Assembly: GCA_963772675.1 (NCBI GenBank)
Contig: CAVYYF010000010.1
Coordinates: 62,001-126,000 of the forward strand
Direction: 5' to 3'
DNA length: 64,000 nt
Origin: JAKAGZ01 sp963772675
Lineage (GTDB): Bacteria; Bacteroidota; Ignavibacteria; Ignavibacteriales; Ignavibacteriaceae
The translations under genes were made by a program, and so were the position numbers. How positions within the stretch are numbered: the first letter of the stretch is position 1; each line of letters begins with the position of its first letter. The notes beneath the pieces are model-generated. The model was not told the DNA's origin. It made no database searches and worked only from the letters and a program-made list of their open reading frames with translations. Below, piece after piece: positions 10,398-19,970 of this stretch.

Positions 10398-12149
10398 ATG
10401 ATTAAGTACGCTAGTTACATTATCGTAGCTATAATAGCCTTATGCAGTTTATCCAACAATATAAATGCACAGACTCAAAAAGAATTTACCAATCCCATTC
10501 TTTCCGGCTTTTATCCTGATCCCAGTATTTGCAGAGTTGGTGATAATTACTATCAGGTTAACTCAACGTTTGCATATTATCCCGGCATAAATATTATGCA
10601 AAGCAAAGACCTCGTTAACTGGAAAATAATTGGCTATGCTTTATCTAATCCCAAAACCTTTAATCTCGATGGTGCTGGAGTTTCTCGGGGACTATTTGCA
10701 CCTTCAATAAGATATCACGATGGAATTTATTATATAACATGTACACTGGTTGATAAAGGTGGCAATTTTGTTGTTACTGCAAAAAATCCTGCTGGACCAT
10801 GGTCTGATCCCGTCTGGCTACCGGAAGTGAACGGAATTGATCCGTCACTATTTTTTGATGATGATGGAAAGGCATACTTAATTTATAACAGTATTCCGCC
10901 AGATAACAAATCTCTTTACGATGGACACAGGACAATAAGAATAAGGGAATTTGATTACAAAAATCTTAAGGTAACCGGTGAAGAAAAAATATTAGTAAAC
11001 GGAGGAACTGACATTACAAAAAAACCGGTTTGGATTGAAGCCCCTCACATTTTTAAGCTAACTGAAAAAGGTGAACCGGCAAAAGGTAATGATGGATATT
11101 ACTATTTAATATGTGCCCAGGGAGGTACCGCTTACGATCATTCGGAAGTTGTGTTCAGAAGTAAAAATTTTGATGGGCCTTATGTATCTTATAAAAATAA
11201 TCCTATTCTTACTCAAAGAAATTTAAAGAGTGACAGGAAATTTGCAATTACTTCAACGGGCCATGCTGATTTTGTCCAAACCCAAAGTGGTGATTGGTGG
11301 GCAGTCTTTCTGGGATGCAGACCTTATCCGCCTTATGAAAAAGATTTTTACAACACAGGAAGAGAAACATTTTTGGCTCCTGTTAAATGGATTGATGGCT
11401 GGCCGATTATAAATCCCGGTCATAAAGAGGTTCAATACTTTTATCCTTACCCACTGAAAGAACAGAAAGAGCAGGGAGACATTCCATATAGCGGAAATTT
11501 CACTTATAGAGATGATTTTAATTCACCTGAACTTGATTTGAACTGGATGTTCTTAAGAACCCCGCATAAAAAGTGGTACAGTCTTTCTGATAAAGAGGGT
11601 TATCTATCAATGAAATTATTGCCAGAGACCTGTTCAGGAAAAATGAATCCGGCTTTTCTGGCTCATAGGCAACAGAACTTAAAATGTTCCGCCAGCACTT
11701 CTTTATTATTTAATCCTGAAAGTGAAAATGAAAAAGCTGGTCTTGTAATTTTAATGAACGAACATCGTTTTTATTATATGTGCAAATCTTCAGAAAATGG
11801 CGAGCCTGTTGTTCAATTGTTTAAATCCACAGACAGTCAAAATCCCGATAGTGCAATGCAATTGATTACTTCAACAAAATTAACCAGGGAACAATCGGCT
11901 AAAAAAATCAATTTTAAAATTGTAGCCGATAACACTTTTTACTCTTTCTTTTATTCATTTGATAATGAAAAATGGATTACACTAAAAAAGAATTTAGATG
12001 CAGTATATATTCGGGCCGAAGTTCCAAAAGATTTTGTGGGTGCTATGTTTGCAATGTACGCTACATCTCTTGGTAAACCGACAACGAACACTGCATATTA
12101 TGATTGGTTTGAATATAAAGGCAATGATGATGTTTATAAAAAAAATTAA
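10398..12149 (+). CDS. GH43 beta-xylosidase/alpha-L-arabinofuranosidase with C-terminal beta-sandwich
   Basis: Signal peptide (ends INAQ), then a five-bladed GH43 propeller. The catalytic base Asp lies in SGFYPDPSICRVGDNYY, the pKa-modulating Asp in GIDPSLFFDDDGKAYL, and the general acid Glu in PVWIEAPHIFK. After about residue 360 comes the beta-sandwich common in long GH43 enzymes (FTYRDDFNSPELDLNWMFLR to the end), giving the usual 550-590 residue length. It would release xylose or arabinose from xylan fragments made by the GH10 enzyme. Sequence alone does not separate the two activities. The next gene, purU, starts only 12 bases after its stop. Confidence 0.93.
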   Translation: MIKYASYIIVAIIALCSLSNNINAQTQKEFTNPILSGFYPDPSICRVGDNYYQVNSTFAYYPGINIMQSKDLVNWKIIGYALSNPKTFNLDGAGVSRGLFAPSIRYHDGIYYITCTLVDKGGNFVVTAKNPAGPWSDPVWLPEVNGIDPSLFFDDDGKAYLIYNSIPPDNKSLYDGHRTIRIREFDYKNLKVTGEEKILVNGGTDITKKPVWIEAPHIFKLTEKGEPAKGNDGYYYLICAQGGTAYDHSEVVFRSKNFDGPYVSYKNNPILTQRNLKSDRKFAITSTGHADFVQTQSGDWWAVFLGCRPYPPYEKDFYNTGRETFLAPVKWIDGWPIINPGHKEVQYFYPYPLKEQKEQGDIPYSGNFTYRDDFNSPELDLNWMFLRTPHKKWYSLSDKEGYLSMKLLPETCSGKMNPAFLAHRQQNLKCSASTSLLFNPESENEKAGLVILMNEHRFYYMCKSSENGEPVVQLFKSTDSQNPDSAMQLITSTKLTREQSAKKINFKIVADNTFYSFFYSFDNEKWITLKKNLDAVYIRAEVPKDFVGAMFAMYATSLGKPTTNTAYYDWFEYKGNDDVYKKN

Positions 12150-12161
12150 GGAAAAATAATT

Positions 12162-13025
12162 TTGGATGAAAAAGACTTAAACGCCGTTTTACTTCTTTCA
12201 TGTCCTGATAGGAAAGGATTGGTTTCAAGAATTTCTCACTTCGTATTCGAACGGGGAGGAAATATCCTCGATCTTGATGAACATGTAGATATTGAAGGAA
12301 AGTTTTTTTTTGCACGTGTTCGCTGGGATATGAAAAATTTTTCAATACCCAAATCTGAAGTAGTCGAAGCCTTTACGCCTTTAGCAAAAGAATTTAATGC
12401 TAAATGGGAGATTAGTTTTACGGGAGAAAAAATTCGTGTAGCTATTTTTGTTTCTAGGTATGACCATTGTTTACAGGAAATTTTATGGAGACAGAGTCAG
12501 GGCGAATTCAATATTGATATATCACTTATCATTTCAAATCACGAAGACCAGAAAACACTTTCCGAACATTATAATATTCCGTTCTTTTTCTTCCCGGTTA
12601 ATAAAGAAAATAAAAACGAGCAGGAAAAAAAGGAATTGGCATTACTGAAAGAAAATAAAATCGATACAGTCGTGTTGGCCCGTTACATGCAGATTCTGAC
12701 ACCTCAATTTGTAGGTGAATATCCAAATAAAATTATAAATATACATCATTCATTCTTGCCGGCATTTGTAGGCAGTAATCCCTATAAACAGGCCTATGAG
12801 CGGGGTGTAAAAATTATTGGTGCAACCAGTCATTACGTTACCCTGGATTTGGATAACGGACCAATTATAGAACAGGACATAATTAGAATTTCACATAAAG
12901 ATACTGTGAAAGACCTTGTAAGAAAGGGGCGTGATTTAGAACGATTAATCCTTGCCCGTGCTCTTTACTATCATGCGCAGCACAGGATACTAGTTCATAA
13001 GAATCGAACTATCGTTTTTGTATAA
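12162..13025 (+). CDS. purU: Formyltetrahydrofolate deformylase
   Basis: Hydrolyses 10-formyl-THF to THF and formate, balancing one-carbon pools and supplying formate for PurT-type purine synthesis. It has an N-terminal ACT domain (LLSCPDRKGLVSRISHFVFERGGNILDLDEHVD). The formyltransferase fold follows, with IINIHHSFLPAFVGSNPYKQAYERGVKIIGATSHY and LDNGPIIEQDIIRISH, which carry the expected Asn-His-Asp active-site residues. The 287 residues match the family. The start is TTG at 12162 after AAGGAAAA; an ATG two bases later is out of frame. Placement inside a glycosidase cluster, 12 bases after GH43, is odd, since nothing here makes or uses formyl-folate. Confidence 0.93.
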   Translation: MDEKDLNAVLLLSCPDRKGLVSRISHFVFERGGNILDLDEHVDIEGKFFFARVRWDMKNFSIPKSEVVEAFTPLAKEFNAKWEISFTGEKIRVAIFVSRYDHCLQEILWRQSQGEFNIDISLIISNHEDQKTLSEHYNIPFFFFPVNKENKNEQEKKELALLKENKIDTVVLARYMQILTPQFVGEYPNKIINIHHSFLPAFVGSNPYKQAYERGVKIIGATSHYVTLDLDNGPIIEQDIIRISHKDTVKDLVRKGRDLERLILARALYYHAQHRILVHKNRTIVFV

Positions 13026-13076
13026 AAATAAATGTGGCCGGGGGATTAAATTATTAAAAATAAGATAAAAACAATT

Positions 13077-15564
13077 ATGCATAAGAAAATTTTTACTTTA
13101 GCTTTTATTTTTCTGATAGCCTTTATTGTTTCGGCGCAAACAAATGTAGCTGAACTAAAATTAAATACAACTGATGGTTATTTTGAAAAACAAGGACTGA
13201 ACGTACTTGTTTTCAACAATTGGTATAACGATAACTTCAGTGATTCTAAAATTAGTGGTGTTGAGCTAATTCATCATGGTGTAAGAACAGCTACCAATGG
13301 TGACGTAAGATTGAATCCCACTCCCGAGCAATGGGATCCCATTCCGAAGTTTGGTGACAGAAAAATAAATGCTGCGGATAATAGCATTGAAGCACATCTT
13401 TCATACCCGGATTATGATTTTAATTATACAATAAAAGCGGAAGCATATAAAGATGGAGTGTTGTTAAGTGTTATTCTTACAAAGCCGCTTCCTCAAAAAC
13501 TTGAGGGAAAGGCTGGTTTCAACATGGAATTTTTGCCGGCAGCTTATTTTGAAAAGACATTTCTTATGGATAATAAAAGCGGCGTATTTCCTCTTTATCC
13601 AACCGGCCCAATGGAAATTAACAAATCCGGTGTAGCCGAACCAAAACCGTTTGCAACAGGAAAAACACTTACACTTGCGCCGGAAGACATAACCCGACGC
13701 GTTACAATAAAAGGGATGGATTGTGAACTTGGTTTGTATGACGGTCGTAACAAAGCACAGAATGGTTGGTATGTTGTAAGGAGTCTCATTCCTTCAGGTA
13801 AAACCGGTAAGGTTATAGAATGGTATCTTACTGCTTCAACAATTCCCGGATGGATTCGTACACCTGTTATCGAGTATTCACAGGTTGGCTATCATCCTGC
13901 TCAAAAGAAAGTAGCTGTTTTTGAGTTTGATCTAAATGATCATCCATCGAAAACTGCAAGATTGTTAAAAGTTACAGGAGATGGAAAATTAATTGAAAAA
14001 TTTGCTGGTGAATTGAAAAGCTGGGGAAAGTATCTTCGATATAATTATTCAACATTTGATTTTTCGTCTGTTAAAGAAAACGGTCTGTACGTAATTGAGT
14101 ACGATTCTTTAAAAACAAAACCATTCCGAATAGCTGATGATGTTTATAAAAATGCATGGCATCCAACTCTCGATGTTTATTTACCCGTGCAGATGGATCA
14201 CATGCTTGTTAATGAAGGCTATAGAATCTGGCACGATGCATCTCACCTTGATGATGCATTGCAAGCGCCTGTAAATCATGAACATTTTGATTTGTATGCA
14301 CAGGGCCCGACAACTGATACACCTTACAAACCGGGCCAACATATTCCGGGACTAAATGTCGGCGGATGGTACGATGCCGGTGATTATGATATCAGAACAC
14401 AAACACAATATTCTGTTGTTTTAAATCTTGTTCAAACGTGGGAAGAATTTCATCCTGAAAGAGACGAAACAACAATAAATGAAAAAACCCGTTATGTGGA
14501 TATGCACCATCCCGATGGTATTCCGGATATTATTCAGCAGATTGAACACGGTACATTACAATTATTAGCGCAATTTAAATCTGTCGGTCACGCTATCAAT
14601 GGAATTATTTCAGCACACCTTTCACAATACACTCATCTTGGTGACGGTTCAACAATGACGGACAATCTTATTTACAATCCTAAAGTTGGATAGTCTTCAA
14701 TCTGATGGGTTTACCAGCGGGACATTTGACGACAGGTGGGCTTTCACTTCAAAATCGAGTGCGCTTAATTACGGTTCTATAGCTGCGCTTGCTGCCTCAA
14801 GCAGAGCTTTGAAGGGTTATAACAATAAATTAGCGGACGATTGCTTGGCCACTGCGAAAAAAATATGGGATGAAGAACAAAGTCATAAACCCGATCTCTT
14901 CCGTCACGGTAATACTACCGGCGGACCACTGGAATCCGAAAAATTTAAAGCAGCAGTTGAACTTCTAATCACAACAAAAGAAACCAAATATGCTGAAGCT
15001 GTTAGAAGCATGCTTCCCTCAATTGAAAAACGATTCTTTTTCTATGCTGGTTTAGCTGTTCAGGCAGTTCCATATATGGATGAAGCTTATTCAAAAAAGA
15101 TAAAGGTACTTGTGATAAATTATGAAGATGCAATGAAAAAATTTGGCGGGCAAAATCCTTTTGGTGTTTTTATTTCAACAGGTGGTTGGGCTGGTGATGG
15201 TCAGGTAATAAATTTAGCTATGACAAATTATATCCTGTACAAAGCTTATCCAAATATAATTGATCCGGAAAGTGTTTACCAGGGATTAAATTATATTTAT
15301 GGTTGTCACCCCGGTTCAAACATTTCATTTGTCTCCGATGTAGGTACTGTATCAAAGAGAATTGCATACGGTAATAATCGTGCTGACTTTACATTTATAG
15401 CAGGAGGCATTGCGCCGGGAGTTTTAATTCTAAAACCGGACTTTCCAGAGAATAAAGAAGACTGGCCGTTTTTATGGGGTGAAAATGAATACGTGGTTAA
15501 TCTGGCTCCATCTTATACATATCTTGTAAATGCTGTGAATAAAATGTTAAACCAGAAGCCCTGA
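13077..15564 (+). CDS. GH9 endoglucanase/xyloglucanase-type cellulase with N-terminal Ig-like domain (frameshifted)
   Basis: Exported family 9 enzyme (signal peptide ends FIVSAQ). A beta-rich region comes first, then the CelD_N-type Ig-like domain (YSQVGYHPAQKKVAVFE). The (alpha/alpha)6 catalytic barrel follows. The Asp dyad is in GGWYDAGDYDIRTQTQY and the proton-donor Glu in WGENEYVVNLAPSY at the end. The first frame stops at 14693. The second frame reads LDSLQSDGFTSGTFDDRWAFTSK directly on from YNP at about 14682-14686, so one extra base is present. Across the shift the protein is about 828 residues, normal for this architecture. It probably cuts beta-1,4-glucan or xyloglucan and not xylan, showing the locus covers more than glucuronoxylan. 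Confidence 0.88.
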
Positions 15565-15625
15565 TTTTAATATTAGGTCAATTTAAATAATGTACTTTTT
15601 TTGTTATTACTTAAGGAAATGAGAA

Positions 15626-16759
15626 ATGAAAATTCTTAATAAAAAAACTTTCTTAGGAAAATTTTCGGGCTTAATTCTTGTCTTTCTTATAATTGCTTTA
15701 TCTGCGAACCTTACTTATTCACAGGATAAAAAAGTGTCTTATCCTGAAGTAAAAATACCAAACACGCAACAGCTTGAACTTCACTCATCTATTGTCGGAC
15801 AGGATTACGTGCTTTATGTTAACCTGCCGGCGGATTATGGCAAAACTACAAAATCATATCCTGTTATTTATCTGTTAGATGCACAATGGGATTTCCCTTT
15901 GCTAAACGCACTATATGGTCAGCAATATTTCGATGGTTTCATTCCGGGGCTAATTACAGTGGGAATAACCTGGGGCGGTAAAAATCCTAATCCTGATGTT
16001 CTAAGAGCCAGAGATTTTACCCCTACAAATGTCAGGGGACCAAGTCCGACAGGAAATGCAGCGAACTTTTTGAAGTTCATCAAAGAAGAATTGATTCCTT
16101 TTATTGGGAAAAAATACCGTGTTACAAATGACCGTACACTAATGGGAAGTTCTCTCGGTGGTCTTTTCACTTTGTATGCAATGTTTAATGAAACTGATTT
16201 ATTTAATAAATATGTCCTGACCAGTCCTGCAGTAACCTGGGATAATGGTGCACTATATTCTTATGAGAAGAATTTTAAGGAAAGGGAATCAGGTCCGCCA
16301 ATCAGATTATTTATGGCAATAGGAGGACTTGAACATCAAGCTGACTTTCAGAAATTTGTTGACCATTTAAAATCAAAGTACTATAAGAACCTTGATATCG
16401 GAACAAAAGTTATTGAAGGGATCGGACATTCGGGTGGAAAAGCTGATGGATATACAAGAGGATTGCAATTTGCATTTGAAAGACCTTCATTGTCACTCTC
16501 TTCCGAACTTCTTGACCAATATGTAGGTACTTATCAGCTTAATGATAAAATGAAAATTGTAGTAATCCAAAAGGATGGTCATCTTGAAGCAGCAGTAACA
16601 GGTCAGGGAAAAATGGAACTGTTAGCTAAAAGCGAAACAGATTTTTACGTTAAAGGTGTCTTTTTAAAGGTTCATTTCGAGGAAAATAAGAATAATAAAG
16701 TTACAGGTTTTCAACTAAAACAATATACAGGAGGTTCATTTATAAGAAAGATTAATTAA
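15626..16759 (+). CDS. Secreted alpha/beta-hydrolase esterase (esterase-D/Fes-like) with C-terminal DUF3471-like domain
   Basis: Signal peptide (ends NLTYSQ), then an alpha/beta hydrolase of the putative esterase family (PF00756-like). YPVIYLLDAQWDF precedes the nucleophile elbow LMGSSLGGLFTLYAMF (Ser in GSSLGG), and the likely His is in IEGIGHSGGK. The last 85 residues (LDQYVGTYQLNDKMKIVV and following) resemble the small beta-barrel domain found at the end of many Bacteroidota hydrolases. Family members include feruloyl and acetyl-xylan esterases, so an ester-cleaving role on hemicellulose is the likely reading, but the ester is unknown. It lies 61 bases after GH9. Confidence 0.82.
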   Translation: MKILNKKTFLGKFSGLILVFLIIALSANLTYSQDKKVSYPEVKIPNTQQLELHSSIVGQDYVLYVNLPADYGKTTKSYPVIYLLDAQWDFPLLNALYGQQYFDGFIPGLITVGITWGGKNPNPDVLRARDFTPTNVRGPSPTGNAANFLKFIKEELIPFIGKKYRVTNDRTLMGSSLGGLFTLYAMFNETDLFNKYVLTSPAVTWDNGALYSYEKNFKERESGPPIRLFMAIGGLEHQADFQKFVDHLKSKYYKNLDIGTKVIEGIGHSGGKADGYTRGLQFAFERPSLSLSSELLDQYVGTYQLNDKMKIVVIQKDGHLEAAVTGQGKMELLAKSETDFYVKGVFLKVHFEENKNNKVTGFQLKQYTGGSFIRKIN

Positions 16760-16762
16760 ACA

Positions 16763-16800
16763 TTAATTACTTTCTGTTGCTTGCCGTAAATTGTAATTAA
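16763..16800. repeat. 8-bp inverted repeat after the esterase gene
   Basis: TTAATTAC at 16763-16770 and GTAATTAA at 16793-16800 are exact inverted copies separated by 22 bases, four bases after the esterase stop. No T-run follows, so it is at best a weak terminator; it could also be an operator. The rest of the 159-base gap shows a good Shine-Dalgarno sequence (AAAAGGAG at about 16907) for the next gene and no promoter I can defend. Confidence 0.3.
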
Positions 16801-16918
16801 TTATTGCAAACTGAAAAAGGTTGGCTGCAGTTATTATGATGTTTAGGTTATGATTAAATAATTATCAGAGGGAATAATATCTAATTAATCTAATTTCAAA
16901 ATATAAAAGGAGTAGCCT

Positions 16919-18616
16919 ATGCCTTTTTTCAGTAACAACAAAAAGTATGTAGTCGTTTTATTGTTTTTTCTTTTTTGTATGACGGGGTTTATAAATGCTC
17001 AACCAGTTGCGACACGATCTGATATAACTATTAAATCGCTCGCTAATGTAAACAATACAACTGTGAGGATTAAATACGACCCGGTTACCAAGCATATGTA
17101 TATTTTGGATGATAATGGAAACATACAGCGCGTTGATCTAAACAGCAATGGAAGTGCAAATTTAATTACACTTTACACTTCTTCAGATCACGGTTTAACT
17201 CAACCTTTAGGGATGACTTTTGGAAGAGACGGGACTATGTATCTGGTTGGTATCGAAATAAGCGATACAAATAATTCGTACGGAGTTGGAACAATAGTTA
17301 AAGGTGTTCCGGATACTCTGGGAAGCGAAAATAGAACGTGGAGTGTTCTGGCGAAGACTGTACCTTATACTTTTGGTCATGTTTATAATCACAAAATGAA
17401 TGCATTGATAGTGGATACTTCAGGTCAATATCTTCTTTTAAATAGTGGTGCTAGTACAGACCACGGCGAAGAACGGGAAGGTCACAGGGAAGTTGGTCTT
17501 ACTTCCATAATTCTGAAACTTCCTGTGAATGGAAATAATATATTGCTCCAGAATGACAGAGAATGGCTTCGTACTAATGGATATCTCTTTTCTGAAGGAA
17601 CACGTAACACATTTGACTTTGCCTATTCGGCAAACGGTGATCTTTTCGGTCCCGAAAATTCAGATGACCGCGATGATCCCGAAGAACTAAACTGGTTGCG
17701 TGAAGGGCATCATTACGGATTTCCGTGGAGAATTGGAGGCGATAATACACCGCAACAGTATTATCCATATGATCCTCACACAGATCCGCTTTTAAGTCCG
17801 AATGCGTGGGGCGGTGGAGCCGGAATGCTTTATCAAACTTACAGCAATGATTCCACCTACCCAGCTAGACCAGATAGCATAACTTTTACTGAACCAATTC
17901 CGAGTGTTGGTCCGGATGCAGATAGATTCCGTGACACTACAACAGGAAATGTACAGGATGCCAGTGATCTTGGAAAAACGATTACAACTTTTACTCCTCA
18001 CCGTTCAATAGACGGGATTGTCTTCGACAGGGATTCTGTACTTGCTGGTGACTTGTGTGGCGGTGCTTTTGTTGTTGCATTTTCTAATAGCGGTCTTATT
18101 ACAGCATTGGGCGATACAAGTATGGATCTGCTACATATCTCTCTTACCAAGAAGGATAGTAATTATACTGCAAAAGTTACAAGACTTGTCTCAGGTTTTA
18201 ATTCGCCGCTTGGTATTGAAATGTTAGGCAATAAACTTTATGTAGTTGAAACAGGATTACAATATCCTGCAAACCCATCTCCTAAGTTATGGGAAATAAC
18301 ATTACCTGAAAAAGCAGCAACGGAGGTTGATAAAGGTAATAATATAATTCCGGCTTCTTATAAACTTGAGCAGAATTTCCCCAATCCGTTCAATCCTTCG
18401 ACAACTATAAAGTATTCTGTTCAGAAAGAGGGGCTTGTCAAAATTATTTTATATGATGTGCTTGGAAGAGAAGTAACGACATTAGTCAACGAATTAAAAC
18501 ATGTAGGAAATTATGAAGTGAACTTTAACGCGAGCAACCTTACAAGTGGAGTTTATTTCTACAGGATGCAGGCTGGTAATTTTGTTCAGGCTAAGAAAAT
18601 GATATTAATGAAATAA
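16919..18616 (+). CDS. Secreted sugar-dehydrogenase-like beta-propeller protein with type IX secretion sorting domain
   Basis: 565 residues: a signal peptide (ends FINAQ), a six-bladed-propeller-like region related to PQQ-dependent glucose/sorbosone dehydrogenases, then a type IX (Por) secretion C-terminal domain of about 85 residues. The propeller region shows DPVTKHMYILDDNGNIQRVD, the acidic stretch GPENSDDRDDPEELNWLREGHHYGFPWR, and SPLGIEMLGNKLYVVETG. The sorting domain has NFPNPFNPSTTIKYS, YDVLGREVTTLVNE and SGVYFYRMQAG. It should cross the outer membrane and stay on the surface or be released. It is the only protein in the window with this tag. An oxidoreductase role is inferred from the fold; a binding-only role is possible. 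Confidence 0.82.
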   Translation: MPFFSNNKKYVVVLLFFLFCMTGFINAQPVATRSDITIKSLANVNNTTVRIKYDPVTKHMYILDDNGNIQRVDLNSNGSANLITLYTSSDHGLTQPLGMTFGRDGTMYLVGIEISDTNNSYGVGTIVKGVPDTLGSENRTWSVLAKTVPYTFGHVYNHKMNALIVDTSGQYLLLNSGASTDHGEEREGHREVGLTSIILKLPVNGNNILLQNDREWLRTNGYLFSEGTRNTFDFAYSANGDLFGPENSDDRDDPEELNWLREGHHYGFPWRIGGDNTPQQYYPYDPHTDPLLSPNAWGGGAGMLYQTYSNDSTYPARPDSITFTEPIPSVGPDADRFRDTTTGNVQDASDLGKTITTFTPHRSIDGIVFDRDSVLAGDLCGGAFVVAFSNSGLITALGDTSMDLLHISLTKKDSNYTAKVTRLVSGFNSPLGIEMLGNKLYVVETGLQYPANPSPKLWEITLPEKAATEVDKGNNIIPASYKLEQNFPNPFNPSTTIKYSVQKEGLVKIILYDVLGREVTTLVNELKHVGNYEVNFNASNLTSGVYFYRMQAGNFVQAKKMILMK

Positions 18617-18649
18617 AAAAATCAAGATCGAGAATAATTAAATTATTTT

Positions 18650-19924
18650 ATGTATAAAATTAGTATAGCAAATAGAATCTCTCTTTTTGGATTTACTTCT
18701 AAATTACTACTATTTGCTATACTCCTTATTATTCTTTCTTCTACTTCGATTATAGCACAGGATTCATCAACTACCGTACAAAAAATTCAGGCAATTGCAG
18801 ATGGAATTCTTAAAGATGCAACGTATTCTTTTGTAGATAAAAAAAGTGGTAAACATTTCGAAGCAGTTGAAGCTGCTTCTTCAGACACACAGCTTAGCCC
18901 CGTAAGCGCTTATAATGACTGGCGTTACTGGAATGGCGTCCTGAATATTGCTATGCTCAGGATAGGTAAACAATTGAACAAACCTGAGTACACTAATTTT
19001 TCATTAAAGAATGTTGAGTTTTGCTTCGATAATTATAAGTACTTCGAAGAGAAATATAATAATGAAAATAAATGGGATTATCCTTTCGGGCAATTTTTTA
19101 TAATGGAAGAACTTGATGATGGGGGAGCAATGGGGGCAAGTGTAATTGAAGTTTATAAATCGGACCCGCAGGAAAGATATAAAGAATACGTGAACCGTTT
19201 TGCCGAACAAGTTATGGAAAAACAATCACGCCTTGAAGACGGTACGCTAGTCAGGACTTTCCCAAATAAATATACACTCTGGGCAGATGATCTTTATATG
19301 AGTATTTCTTTTTTGTCACGAATGGGGGAATTAACCAACGATAACCGTTATTTTGACGATGCAGCAAAACAGGTAATAAATTTTAATAAATATCTTTTTA
19401 ATGAAGATAAAGGTTTAATGTATCACTGTTGGTACTCGGACATTAAAAGTCCGGGAGTTGCATTCTGGGGAAGAGCAAATGGTTGGGCATTGCTTGCACA
19501 GGTTGATCTGCTGGACAAATTGCCGAGTGATCATCCGCAAAGAAAAACTTTGTTGAAACTTTTGAGAAGGCATATAATTGGTATTTCTAGATATCAGGGT
19601 AGTGAAGGTTTGTGGCATCAGCTTCTTGATAAAACGGATTCGTATTTGGAGACTTCCTGCAGTGCAATGTTTACTTATGCAATTGCCCGTGCAGTAAATA
19701 GAGGATATGTTGACTCGCGATATGCATCGATTGCTGAACGTGGATGGGAAGGAATTATGACAAAGATTCATCCCGACGGAAAAATAGAAGGTGTTAGTAC
19801 AGGTACTGGTGTCAGCAATGATCTCGTTTTTTATTATAAAAGACCAGCGCCTTTGAATGATGTACACGGTATAGGGACAGTGCTTTTGGCGGGTTCTGAA
19901 ATTTTGGGCTTATTGAAAAACTAA
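18650..19924 (+). CDS. GH105 unsaturated glucuronyl/galacturonyl hydrolase (YteR-like)
   Basis: Exported (alpha/alpha)6-barrel protein of 424 residues (signal peptide ends SIIAQ). GH105 enzymes hydrate and release 4,5-unsaturated uronic acids left by polysaccharide lyases. Family blocks visible are NDWRYWNGVLNIAML, the catalytic Asp in YTLWADDLYMSISFL, WGRANGWALLAQVDLL, GLWHQLLDKTDSYLETSCSAMF and PLNDVHGIGTVLLAG. No lyase is in the window, so the partner enzyme must be encoded elsewhere or the substrate differs. It stands just before the hexuronate transporter, which fits a uronate product. Confidence 0.88.
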   Translation: MYKISIANRISLFGFTSKLLLFAILLIILSSTSIIAQDSSTTVQKIQAIADGILKDATYSFVDKKSGKHFEAVEAASSDTQLSPVSAYNDWRYWNGVLNIAMLRIGKQLNKPEYTNFSLKNVEFCFDNYKYFEEKYNNENKWDYPFGQFFIMEELDDGGAMGASVIEVYKSDPQERYKEYVNRFAEQVMEKQSRLEDGTLVRTFPNKYTLWADDLYMSISFLSRMGELTNDNRYFDDAAKQVINFNKYLFNEDKGLMYHCWYSDIKSPGVAFWGRANGWALLAQVDLLDKLPSDHPQRKTLLKLLRRHIIGISRYQGSEGLWHQLLDKTDSYLETSCSAMFTYAIARAVNRGYVDSRYASIAERGWEGIMTKIHPDGKIEGVSTGTGVSNDLVFYYKRPAPLNDVHGIGTVLLAGSEILGLLKN

Positions 19925-19970
19925 TAATGAAAGTGGTAAAAAATCTCAATCATAAAAATGAGAATAAAAA

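Noticed and set aside
13077..15564. Programmed ribosomal frameshifting in GH9 and the other broken genes
   Set aside because: No slippery heptamer with a downstream pseudoknot is apparent, and the breaks occur in unrelated genes at homopolymers, which points to sequence errors.
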